This document shows positions 41,569 to 52,988 of a DNA stretch of 63,631 nt, piece after piece; positions within the stretch are counted from its first letter, which is position 1, and the number at the start of each line of letters is the position of its first letter. The notes beneath the pieces were generated by a model. It did no database searches. It saw only the letters and a program-made list of their open reading frames with translations, and was not told where the DNA came from. Made by a program: the position numbers and the translations under genes. Source of the stretch: Chloroflexota bacterium (GTDB lineage: Bacteria; Chloroflexota; Dormibacteria; CF-121); the NCBI GenBank assembly GCA_005881425.1, contig VBIC01000119.1, positions 1-63,631 of the forward strand, given 5' to 3'.

Positions 41569-42647
41569 GTGGTCTTGGCGGCGGGCACCTCCGCCGGCAG
41601 GTCCGCGGTGGGCTTGATGTCGATGCGCCAGCCCGTCAGCTTGGCGGCCAGACGAGCGTTCTGGCCGTCCTTGCCGATGGCCAGGGAGAGCTGCCCGTCC
41701 GGGACGTGGGCGGTCGCGGTGCGCGACTCGCGGTCGATCTCCACCCGGTCCACCTGCGCCGGGCTGAGCGCGTTGGCGACCAGCTGGGCCGGATCCTCGG
41801 CCCAGGGGATGATGTCCACCCGCTCGCTGGCCAGCTCACCCACCACGCTGCGGATCCGCACGCCCTTGGGTCCGACGCAGGCGCCCACCGGGTCGATGCC
41901 CTCCTGCCGCGCCTCCACCGCCACCTTGCTGCGCACTCCAGGCTCGCGGGCCAGGGCGCGGATCACCACCGCGCCCGAGCTCAGCTCCGGAATCTCGAAC
42001 TCCAGGAGCCGGCGCACCAGCGCCTTGTGCGCTCGCGTCACCAGTACCTGGGCTCCCTTGCTGCGCCGCCGCTCGTCGAGCAGCAGGACCTTGAGGTGCT
42101 GACCCGGCCGGATCGCCTCCTCCGGGATCTGCTCCTCGGGCGGAAGCACACCTTCCGCCTTGCCCAGCTCGAGGTAGACCATGCGCCCTGCCGGCCGCTC
42201 CAACACCCGATCGACGACGCCGCTGACCAGCTCGCCGCGGTGCTCGAGCACGTCGCGCAGGACCTGGTCCTTCTCGGCGTCCCGCAGCCGCTGGAAGACC
42301 ACCTGCTTGCTGATCTGCGCCGCCAGGCGCGCGAAGTCGTCGGTGGGGATCGGAATCTCGACCAGATCCCCGGGGCTGGCCTGCGGGCGGACCCGCCTTG
42401 CCTCCTCCAGCGCCACCTCGATGGCGGGATCAGACACCGACTCGACGGCCTTGCGCCGGCCGAAGATCTCGATGTGGGCCGTGTCCTGATCGACGTGCAC
42501 GCGGATCGGCTCGGCCGGGTTGAAGGCCCGGCGGTAGGCCGTGGCCAGCGCGCTTTCCACCAGGTTGAGCAGCGACTGCTTGGAGATCCCCTTCTCGTCC
42601 TGGATCTGGTCGAGCGCCTTGATGAAGTCGGATTTGAGCGTGGCCAA
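41565..42647 (-). CDS. nusA: Transcription termination/antitermination factor NusA
   Basis: About 360 aa from a TTG at 42647. N-terminal RNAP-binding domain (IKALDQIQDEKGISKQSLL), S1 domain (GVVDRVLERPAGRMVYLELG), and KH1 (VKVAVEARQEGIDPVGACVG with RIRSVVGEL). KH2 ends QLSLAIGKDGQNARLAAKLT. The C-terminal acidic repeats of the enterobacterial type are absent, as in Gram-positives. Upstream residues in the same frame are antisense-like Ser/Arg runs and not part of the protein. Confidence 0.94.
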   Translation of the reverse strand: MATLKSDFIKALDQIQDEKGISKQSLLNLVESALATAYRRAFNPAEPIRVHVDQDTAHIEIFGRRKAVESVSDPAIEVALEEARRVRPQASPGDLVEIPIPTDDFARLAAQISKQVVFQRLRDAEKDQVLRDVLEHRGELVSGVVDRVLERPAGRMVYLELGKAEGVLPPEEQIPEEAIRPGQHLKVLLLDERRRSKGAQVLVTRAHKALVRRLLEFEIPELSSGAVVIRALAREPGVRSKVAVEARQEGIDPVGACVGPKGVRIRSVVGELASERVDIIPWAEDPAQLVANALSPAQVDRVEIDRESRTATAHVPDGQLSLAIGKDGQNARLAAKLTGWRIDIKPTADLPAEVPAAKTT

Positions 42648-42660
42648 CGGATCTAGCCCA

Positions 42661-43125
42661 TCACAGGTCGACCGCAAGACGGGCTGCTTCCACGTCGGCC
42701 AGCGGGATCGAGACCGTCTGCGCATCGCGGAGCTGGAGCTCGACACGATCGTCCGAGACGCCCACCATTCGCCCTTCGGCGACGCGGTGGCCGCCGTCCA
42801 CGCGATAGCTGATGTTGGCCCGCCGGCCGAGGAAGCGGCGATACTCCTCCAGGCTGCGCAGGGGACGTTCAGCTCCGGGTGAGGAGACTTCCAGCGTGTA
42901 GCGGCCGGGAAGCGGATCCGCCTGGTCGAGGAGGGCGCCGAGCGAGTGGCTGACGCGCTCGCAATCGTCCAGGGAGACTCCCTGCGGGCGGTCGATGGTC
43001 ACGCGCAGGAGCGGGGAATGCTGACCGAGAAGCTTCAGATCGTACAGCTCGAAGCCCAGGAAGGTCAGCGTCGGCAGGAACAGTCCGCGCAGCCGCTCCA
43101 CCGTCGCGGCGCTCTCCGTATTCAC
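42661..43125 (-). CDS. rimP: Ribosome maturation factor RimP
   Basis: 154 aa. FLPTLTFLGFELYDLKLL, PLLRVTIDRPQGVSLDDCERVS, YTLEVSSPGAERPLRS and the C-terminal Sm-like domain (VELQLRDAQTVSIPLADVEAARL) are typical. It helps mature the 30S subunit. GTG start. It is first in the rimP-nusA-ylxR-infB block, 14 bp before nusA. Confidence 0.94.
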   Translation of the reverse strand: MNTESAATVERLRGLFLPTLTFLGFELYDLKLLGQHSPLLRVTIDRPQGVSLDDCERVSHSLGALLDQADPLPGRYTLEVSSPGAERPLRSLEEYRRFLGRRANISYRVDGGHRVAEGRMVGVSDDRVELQLRDAQTVSIPLADVEAARLAVDL

Positions 43126-43145
43126 TTCGAGGCCAGTATAGGAGC

Positions 43146-44057
43146 CTATCGCGGATCGAGCCGTCTCCAGACGACGAGGAGCGGGCTGGCGTTGAAGATG
43201 GAGCTGTAGGTCCCGCTGATGATGCCGATCAGCAGCGCCAGCGTGAAGCCTTTGATGTTGGGCGGCGAGATCAGGAAGAGTGCCACCAGCACGAAGACCA
43301 CGGTCATCGAAGTGTTGATCGACCGGGACAGCGACTGGACGATGCTGAGGTTGACGTTCTGCTCGAAGTTGAGGCGGCTCGCCTGGCGCATGTTCTCCCG
43401 GATCCGGTCGAAGATCACGATCGTGTCGTGGACGGAGAAGCCGATCACGGTCAGGGCGGCGGTCACGAACAGGGTGTTGATCTCGCCCAGCGTAGTGAAG
43501 TGGCCGATGATCGAGAAGACCCCGGCCAGCACGAAGACGTCGTGGAGCAGGGCCAGGATGGCGCAGACCGCGAATTTGAAATTGAAGCGGAAGCTCAGGT
43601 AGGCCACGATCAAGGCCGAGGCGATCACGATCAGCAGGACGGCCCCGGCCACCAGCTCCCGGGCGATCACCGGGCCCACGAACTGGGTGCTGATGTCCTT
43701 GATCCCGCCACCGAACTTGCTGCCCAGGTCGCTCCGGATCCGGCTTTCCTGGTCGCTCCCCAGCGGCCTGGTGGTGATCAGGACGGCGTCGCCGCCGGCC
43801 TGCTGGACGGTCGCCTGGACGTTGAAGCTGTCCATCTCCTTCTGCACCGCCGTGGCCTGGACCTGATGCTTGAAGGTCACGCTCAGCTGGTTGCCGCCCT
43901 GGAAGTCGATCCCCAGCCGGAAGCCGAAGAGCGCCATCGAGATGATGCCGGGCAGGATGATGATCAGGGAAAGCGCGAAGTACCAGTTGCGCCGTCCCAC
44001 GATGTCGATGGTGCGCGGCGCAGCGTCGAGGACCTGGTCCGCGACCTTCGCGCTCAC
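43146..44057 (-). CDS. secF: Protein translocase subunit SecF
   Basis: 303 aa. Membrane protein with six predicted helices and a periplasmic/external domain after helix 1. Signatures: FRLGIDFQGGNQLSV, then LIVAYLSFRFNFKFAVCAIL, FSVHDTIVIFDRIREN, and LSRSINTSMTV. With SecD it uses the proton gradient to pull exported proteins through. The GTG overlaps the secD stop (GTGA). SecD and SecF are separate, not fused. Confidence 0.95.
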   Translation of the reverse strand: MSAKVADQVLDAAPRTIDIVGRRNWYFALSLIIILPGIISMALFGFRLGIDFQGGNQLSVTFKHQVQATAVQKEMDSFNVQATVQQAGGDAVLITTRPLGSDQESRIRSDLGSKFGGGIKDISTQFVGPVIARELVAGAVLLIVIASALIVAYLSFRFNFKFAVCAILALLHDVFVLAGVFSIIGHFTTLGEINTLFVTAALTVIGFSVHDTIVIFDRIRENMRQASRLNFEQNVNLSIVQSLSRSINTSMTVVFVLVALFLISPPNIKGFTLALLIGIISGTYSSIFNASPLLVVWRRLDPR

Positions 44058-45463
44058 GCGGCCACGGCCTTGCGGGGCGCGGAGACTCCGTAGAGGCCGA
44101 GGCGGCGCGCGGGACGGATGCCCGCCACCACCTGCAGCAGCTGCTGGGTGGTCACGATCGCGGAGAACATGCTCACACCCACCCCGATCGCCAGGGTGAT
44201 GGCGAAGCCCTTGATCAGGGGCGCGCCGAAGAAGTACAGGACCCCGCAGGTGATCAAGGTGGAGGTGTTCGAATCGCGGATCGCGGGCCAGGCCCGAGCC
44301 ACGCCGGCCTCCATCGCCGCGCCCAGCGTCCGCCCGGCGCGAAGCTCCTCCTTGACCCGTTCGAAGATCAGGACGTTGGCGTCGACCGCCATCCCCACCG
44401 AGAGGACGAACCCGGCCAGCCCGGCCAGGGTGAGCGTCACCCCGAAGAGCTTGAAGATGGCGAGCGCGATCGCCGCGTAGAGGAGCAGGGCCAGGCTGGC
44501 GACCACGCCCGGCAGGCGGTAGTAGCTGATCATGAAGAGGACCACGATCGCCAGTCCCAGGGCGCCGGCCAGGAGGCTGAGGCGGACGGTGTTGGCGCCC
44601 AGAGTGGCGCTGACCTCGGTGCTGGTCAGGGTCTGGATCGTGCCCGGCAGGGCGCCGGAGTCCAGCTGGACGGCCAGCGCCTGAGCCGAGTCCTGGGTGA
44701 AGCCGCCCGTGATCTGTCCCTGTCCGCCGCAGATCTCGGACTGGACGTTGGCGTCCTCGATCAGGTCCTTGTCGAGGAAGATGGCGAGCTTGTTCTGCGG
44801 ATCGCCCTGGGGCTTGGCGACCGCCGCCTTGGTGACGTTGCAGAGGAGCTGTGCGCCTGACGAGCTCAGCGTGAAGGACACGTCGGGCAGGCCGCTCTGG
44901 TCGGTGGAGCGGACGGCCTGGGTCAGCATGCTGCCGTCGATGTGAGTGTAGACCGGCTTGTAGCCCTGGTACTTGTTGGCATCCGCCGGGTTGAGGTCGC
45001 TCAGGGTGGTCGCGTCCGGGGTGCCCGGCGCCCAGGTCCAGAAGGTCAGGTACGAGGTCTTGCCCAGGATCTGCTTGGCCTGCTCGAGGTTGACCCCCGG
45101 CAGCTCGATCACGATCCGGTCGGCGCCTTCAGCCCGCACCACCGACTCGGCATAGCCGGAGGCGTTGACCCGGCGCTCCAGGATGCTGATGGCCGCGTCG
45201 CGAGCGTTGGAGATGGGCATGTTGTTGCGGACGTTGGTGATCTGCAGCTCCAGGTGGGTGCCGCCCTGCAGGTCGAGCCCCTTGTGAATGTAGATCTGCT
45301 GGTTGAAGCCCAGCGCCGGGACGGCAAGGTGGGGGATCTGGTTGATGGGACCGGTCAGGGACTGGTGGGTCGCCAGCCTGAAGACGTAGGCATACCCGTC
45401 GACGAAGGCCGCGACCAGCGCGACGCCGGCGATGAGCAGGAGCAGGTACCGGTTGGCGCGCAT
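44054..45463 (-). CDS. secD: Protein translocase subunit SecD
   Basis: 469 aa. One N-terminal helix, a large exported P1 domain (KGLDLQGGTHLELQI, RADRIVIELPGV-like GADRIVIELPGV), then five helices with SYYRLPGVVASLALLLY and SVGMAVDANVLIFERVKEEL. It partners SecF. It is followed by secF and preceded by tgt at 26 bp. The yajC gene that usually lies between tgt and secD is absent. Confidence 0.95.
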   Translation of the reverse strand: MRANRYLLLLIAGVALVAAFVDGYAYVFRLATHQSLTGPINQIPHLAVPALGFNQQIYIHKGLDLQGGTHLELQITNVRNNMPISNARDAAISILERRVNASGYAESVVRAEGADRIVIELPGVNLEQAKQILGKTSYLTFWTWAPGTPDATTLSDLNPADANKYQGYKPVYTHIDGSMLTQAVRSTDQSGLPDVSFTLSSSGAQLLCNVTKAAVAKPQGDPQNKLAIFLDKDLIEDANVQSEICGGQGQITGGFTQDSAQALAVQLDSGALPGTIQTLTSTEVSATLGANTVRLSLLAGALGLAIVVLFMISYYRLPGVVASLALLLYAAIALAIFKLFGVTLTLAGLAGFVLSVGMAVDANVLIFERVKEELRAGRTLGAAMEAGVARAWPAIRDSNTSTLITCGVLYFFGAPLIKGFAITLAIGVGVSMFSAIVTTQQLLQVVAGIRPARRLGLYGVSAPRKAVAA

Positions 45464-45488
45464 CGAGAGCCAAGTATAGATACAGCTC

Positions 45489-47612
<2,124 letters not shown>

Positions 47613-47626
<14 letters not shown>

Positions 47627-48757
47627 TGGTGGACTGCTGGACCTGCTGGAGCCGGAACGCGATCGGCGCCGCGGCGAGGCAGAGGACGGCGCTGACCAGC
47701 AGCGCCGCCTCGAAGCTGACCCGCTCCACCAGCGGGGCGGCGGCCAGGCTGCCTACGCCGATGGCGGCGGCGAAGCTGGTGGTGAAGAGCGCCATCGCCG
47801 TGCCCCGATCGCGGTCGTCGCTGCGTTTCTGCAGCTCGACCAGGGTGGGCGGGATCAGCAAGGCCGCACCCGCCCCGGTGCCGGCGCCGGCCAGCACCAG
47901 GGTCCACAGGCCCGCCGGCAGGAGCAGCAGCCCGATGGCCAGCACGGTGACCACGATGCCGGCCAGCAACAGCCACCGCGAGCCGAACCGGTCCGAAAGG
48001 AAGCCGGCCGGGATGCGGAAGGCGAGCACGCCGAGCGCGTCCGCGGTGAAGAACCAGCCTACCGCCGGGATCAGCGAACTGGGCACGTGAAGCGGGAGGT
48101 AGGCCGTCACCACGCCCCAGTAGACAATAGTGAGGAAGGTCAGCGTCAGCAGGGGCGTCCAGTCCCGGCGGTAGGTGAACACCGGTCCTTCCCTCCCGGC
48201 CCCGTGCCCGACCCGGAGCAGAAGGCTGAGCAGGGCGCCCAGCGCGGCAGCCGCGGTCGCGGCGCCGAAGAGTGCGCCTGCCCCGTGTCGCAGCAGCCAC
48301 AGGCCCAGCGGCGGACCCACCGCGAGCGCCAGGTTCTGGAAGACCCCGAAGGCGCCGAGCGCGGTGCCGCGAAAGCGAGGCGGGATCAGGGTCGGCACCA
48401 CGGCGTAGGCGCCGGGAAGGATCATGGCGATTCCCAGCCCCTGCAGCACCCTGGCGGCAGCAATCGCCAGCGGGGTCGTGCTGCTGAGGAAGAGCACCGC
48501 CGCCGCCAGGTAGAGGGCGGGTCCCAGCCGCAGCGCCAGCCGGGCGCCCCTGCGATCGATCATCGGGCCCACCAGCAGCGTCGCCCCGATCTGGACCACG
48601 AAGGCGATGCCCACGAAGAATCCGATCGCCGGCAGCGAGTAGCCGCGGTCGCGGTGCAGGTAGAGCGGCAGGGTGCCGCTGAAAAGGTAGAGGGAGAAGG
48701 AGGCGGCCGCTACGGTGAAGACGACGGCTCCGATCTGGAGCCGTCGATCGCGGCCGA

Positions 48758-48761
<4 letters not shown>
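47613..48761 (-). CDS. Major facilitator superfamily transporter
   Basis: About 382 aa with twelve predicted helices. The MFS loop motif appears as [17 protein letters not shown] between helices 2 and 3, and [15 protein letters not shown] at the pseudo-symmetric place. The first helix starts almost at once ([21 protein letters not shown]), and no ATG, GTG or TTG precedes it in frame outside ruvB. A CTG at 48761 overlaps the ruvB stop (CTGA) and I use it. Substrate unknown; drug or metabolite efflux is common in this type. It is inserted between ruvB and queA, which are adjacent in Bacillus. Confidence 0.85.
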
Positions 48762-49773
<1,012 letters not shown>

Positions 49774-49777
<4 letters not shown>

Positions 49778-50376
49778 CCGCGGTCGAGGCCGCGCAAAGC
49801 GACGGTGACCAGCTCCTCCACGGATTGGCTGCCGCCGTTGCCGGCGGAGGCCTGGCGTACGGCTTCCCTGGCTTCGGGGGAGGAGTAGCCGAGGCCGGTG
49901 AGCACTTCCAGCGCCCTGGTGACCAGGTCCGAGGGGGCCCCGGCGGGCTGGCGGGACTCCTCGGGAAAGATCTCGTGCTTCAGCTTTCCCTTGAGCTCGA
50001 GCACCACCCGGGCGGCGGTCTTGGCCCCGATCCCGGGCACGGTGGCGAGCAGAGCCGCGTCCTCCTGCAGGATCGCGCGCTTGAGGATACGCAGCTCGCC
50101 CCGGCTGATGATGGCCAGGCCTGCCTTGGGTCCGATGCCCTTGACCGAGAGGAGAAGCTTGAAGAAGGTCAGCTCCTCGACGCTGAGGAAGCCGAAGAGG
50201 GCCAGCGCGTCCTCGCGGACGTAGGTGTAGGTATGCAGGCGCACCGGCTGCCCGGCCTGGGGCAGCTGGGCGGCGGTGCGGGCGCCGATGGCCACCTGGT
50301 AGCCGACGCCGTGGACGTCGAGGACCAGCGAGTCCGGGCCCCGCCAGGCGACCTTCCCCTCGAGGCTGGCGATCAC
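49774..50376 (-). CDS. ruvA: Holliday junction DNA helicase subunit RuvA
   Basis: 200 aa. OB-fold N-terminus ([28 protein letters not shown]), double helix-hairpin-helix ([36 protein letters not shown]), and the flexible C-terminal domain that contacts RuvB ([17 protein letters not shown]). GTG start in a GTGA overlap with ruvC. Confidence 0.97.
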
Positions 50377-50939
50377 AGCCGCAGGCCGCGGCCCACGGGC
50401 GCCGGCCTCGGCGGAGTCGAGGGCGCCCGGCTGAGGATGGTCCGCAGGCGGCCGCTGTGGTGGTGGCAGATGGCTACCGCCAGGGCGTCGATAGCGTCAT
50501 CGGAGCGGGGCAGGTCGCGGGTCCCGAGCACTGCCTGAACCATCTTGAGCATCTGGGCCTTGGTGGCGCCGCCGTAGCCGGTGACCGACAGCTTGACCTG
50601 CGCCGGCGAGTACTCGTGGACCCGCGCCCCCGCTTCGACGGCGGAGAGCAGGGCAACACCCCGCGCCTGCCCCACCGCCATCGCCGAGCGCACGTTCTTG
50701 CTGAAGAAGAGCTCCTCGAAGGCGGCCACCTCCGGGTGGAGGTCGTCGAAGAGGCGCCGCATCTGCTCCGCCAGCAGCCGCAGCCGATCCGGATCGGAGA
50801 GGCTGGCGGGGGTCTTGAGCGAGCCGCAGCTGACCAGCGAGAGACGGCCGTTGAACCGGCGCACGGCGCCGTATCCGGTGTCGGCCAGCCCGGGATCGAT
50901 GCCCATCACCATCACCCCATCGCGGCTGCTTCCCACCAT
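50373..50939 (-). CDS. ruvC: Crossover junction endodeoxyribonuclease RuvC
   Basis: 188 aa (179 if an internal ATG is used). RNase H-like resolvase with catalytic acids in [27 protein letters not shown], and [14 protein letters not shown]. The ruvC-ruvA-ruvB order is the full resolvasome. It follows yebC, a frequent neighbour. Confidence 0.95.
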   Translation of the reverse strand: MVGSSRDGVMVMGIDPGLADTGYGAVRRFNGRLSLVSCGSLKTPASLSDPDRLRLLAEQMRRLFDDLHPEVAAFEELFFSKNVRSAMAVGQARGVALLSAVEAGARVHEYSPAQVKLSVTGYGGATKAQMLKMVQAVLGTRDLPRSDDAIDALAVAICHHHSGRLRTILSRAPSTPPRPAPVGRGLRL

Positions 50940-50968
50940 GGTTCGGCCTCAGGACCCGGAGAGGGCGC

Positions 50969-51727
50969 TCACGAAACTCGTTCGCTTATCCGTTCCAGGA
51001 CTTCGGCGGCCACGTCGACGTTGGAGTAGACGGACTGGACGTCGTCGTGCTCCTCCAGGGCGTCCAGCAGCTTGAGCACCGAGGGGGCGCGGGACTCGTC
51101 CAGGTTGACCAGTTGGGAGGCGTTCATCGTGACCTCGGCCGACTCTACCTGGTAGCCCTTCTGTTTCAGGCTGTCGCGGAGCGCCTCGAGACGGCTGGGA
51201 TCGGTTACCACTTCGACCGTCCTGCCGTCGACGCGGGCGTCGGAGGCCCCCAGCTCGATCGCCTCGAGACCGACCTCGTCGGGGTCCTTGCGGCCGGCGT
51301 CGACGACGATCTGGCCCTGGCGGGTGAACATCCAGGCCACGCTGCCGGTGGCGCCCAGGTTGCCGCCGGCCCGGGTGAAGAGATTACGGACGTCGCTCGA
51401 GGTGCGGTTGCGGTTGTCGGTCAGGGTGTCAACCATGATCGCGACCCCATGCGGGCCGTAGCCCTCGAAGCGCAGCTCCTCGATGGTCGAGCCGGCCAGC
51501 TCGCCCGTGCCGCGCATGATGGCGCGCTTGATGTTGTCCTGAGGCATGTTGACGCTGCGCGCTTTCTCCACCGCCAGACGGAGGCGATAGTTGGCGTCCG
51601 GGCTGCCGCCGCCCTCGCGCGCCGCGATGGTGAGCTCCCTGGCGACTTTGGTGAACTGCTGCCCCTTGCGGGCGTCCGTCGCCGCCTTCTTGTGCTTGAT
51701 CGTCGACCACTTGGAGTGCCCGGACAT
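50969..51727 (-). CDS. yebC: YebC/PmpR-family DNA-binding protein
   Basis: 252 aa. MSGHSKWSTIKHKKAATDAR is the near-invariant family start, followed by FTKVARELTIAAREGG, AIMRGTGELAGSTIEELRFEGYGPHG, and the C-terminal domain. Members were first called transcription regulators; some act in translation of proline-rich stretches. It is upstream of ruvC on the same strand. Confidence 0.95.
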   Translation of the reverse strand: MSGHSKWSTIKHKKAATDARKGQQFTKVARELTIAAREGGGSPDANYRLRLAVEKARSVNMPQDNIKRAIMRGTGELAGSTIEELRFEGYGPHGVAIMVDTLTDNRNRTSSDVRNLFTRAGGNLGATGSVAWMFTRQGQIVVDAGRKDPDEVGLEAIELGASDARVDGRTVEVVTDPSRLEALRDSLKQKGYQVESAEVTMNASQLVNLDESRAPSVLKLLDALEEHDDVQSVYSNVDVAAEVLERISERVS

Positions 51728-51740
51728 CCGACCTGAAAGT

Positions 51741-52880
51741 CTACTGCACCCTGAGCGTCACGGCCTGGTGTTTTCCCCGCCTCAAGACCATCCCGGTGCG
51801 AGGCTCGATCTCGTCCTCCGCCGAGGCGACCAGCCGGTCATCCACCGCCAGGCCTCTCTGCTCGGTCAGGCGCCGCATCTCACTCTTGCTGGAGACCAGG
51901 CCGGTCAGGAGAAAGAGGGCGTCGAGGCGCTGCCGTCCCGCGGGCACCGTCTTCTCGGCGGCCTGGGGGGACTTGAGGAAGGCCGCCTCCGCGGCGGCCG
52001 CCGCGTCGGGTCCGTGATACAGGCTGACCAGGAGCCTGGCCAGGTCCTTCTTGAGGTCGCGCGGGTTGGCGCCCCGCTCCAGCGCACTGCGCGCGGCGGC
52101 GACCTCCTCGGGTCGGGCGGTCGTGGCAAGCTCCAGGTAGCGGACGATGAGTGAGTCCGGAACCGCCATCGCCTTCCAGTACATGTCGCTCACCGGCTCG
52201 TCGATGCCGATGTAGTTGTCGAGGCTCTGGCTCATCTTGTGGACTCCGTCCAGGCCTTCGAGCAGGGGCAGGGTCAGGATGTCCTGGGGCTGCTGGCCCG
52301 CCGCCTGCTGCAGATCGCGTCCCACCAGGAGGTTGAAGGTCTGGTCGGTGCCGCCCAGCTCCAGGTCGGCGCGCACGGCAACCGAGTCGTAACCCTGCAG
52401 CAGCGGATAGAGGAGCTCGTGCAACCCGATGGGCCGGCCCTCGCGGTGCCGCCTGGCGAAGTCGTCGCGGGCCTCCAGCTTCATCGGGTCGAACCACTCC
52501 GACTGGTAGCGGACTTCCGTCCTGCTCTGGTCGAGGATCTTCCAGAGCTGAGCCAGGTAGGTCTTGGCCGCCGCCTCGACATCCTCCCGCGTCAGCTGGG
52601 GCCGGGTCACGTTCTGGCCTGACGGGTCGCCGATCCGCGCCGTCCAGTCCCCCACGATCAGGACGCCCGTGTTCCCCGCGTCCTCGAAGCGCCGCATCGC
52701 CCGCAGGACGACGGTGTGACCCAGATGCAGATCGGGCCGGGTAGGGTCCAGTCCCAGCTTGACCCGGAGGCGGTCACCGCGCTCGACCCGGGCCCGCAGG
52801 TGCTCCCGGTCGACGATGTCGACCGCGCCCATGCTGAGCGTCTCCCAGGTTGAGCTCGCTGGGTCTTTACTTTCCTTCAC
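51741..52880 (-). CDS. tyrS: Tyrosyl-tRNA synthetase
   Basis: 379 aa from a GTG at 52880 (an internal ATG would drop the N-terminal helix). Class I motifs: LGLDPTRPDLHLGHT (HIGH variant HLGH), DWTARIGDPSGQ, ELGGTDQTFNLLVGRDLQ, and HKMSQSLDN (KMSKS variant with Gln). A C-terminal S4-like domain ends the protein. Sequence features suggest the TyrZ branch. No T-box leader is visible. Confidence 0.94.
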   Translation of the reverse strand: MKESKDPASSTWETLSMGAVDIVDREHLRARVERGDRLRVKLGLDPTRPDLHLGHTVVLRAMRRFEDAGNTGVLIVGDWTARIGDPSGQNVTRPQLTREDVEAAAKTYLAQLWKILDQSRTEVRYQSEWFDPMKLEARDDFARRHREGRPIGLHELLYPLLQGYDSVAVRADLELGGTDQTFNLLVGRDLQQAAGQQPQDILTLPLLEGLDGVHKMSQSLDNYIGIDEPVSDMYWKAMAVPDSLIVRYLELATTARPEEVAAARSALERGANPRDLKKDLARLLVSLYHGPDAAAAAEAAFLKSPQAAEKTVPAGRQRLDALFLLTGLVSSKSEMRRLTEQRGLAVDDRLVASAEDEIEPRTGMVLRRGKHQAVTLRVQ

Positions 52881-52988
52881 GGTTCCATCACCAGATCGCT
52901 GCCGGCTCTCGGGGGCTGAGTATATCTGGGCCAATTCCGCGGACCCGTCACCTTTTTTCGAACTCGGCCGTTATAGTCCAGGAATTCG
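52881..52988. promoter_or_regulatory. Divergent promoter region of tyrS and the penicillin-binding protein
   Basis: TATACT on the minus strand (52924-52919) lies about 40 nt before the tyrS GTG. TATAGT on the plus strand (52972-52977) lies about 12 nt before the penicillin-binding protein ATG, so that message would have a very short leader. -35 elements are poor on both sides. Confidence 0.5.

Noticed and set aside
50972-50984. CGAAACTCGTTCG upstream of ruvC as a LexA box
   Set aside because: The spacing is one base short of the CGAAC-N4-GTTCG pattern and it lies inside the yebC coding end. Treated as chance.
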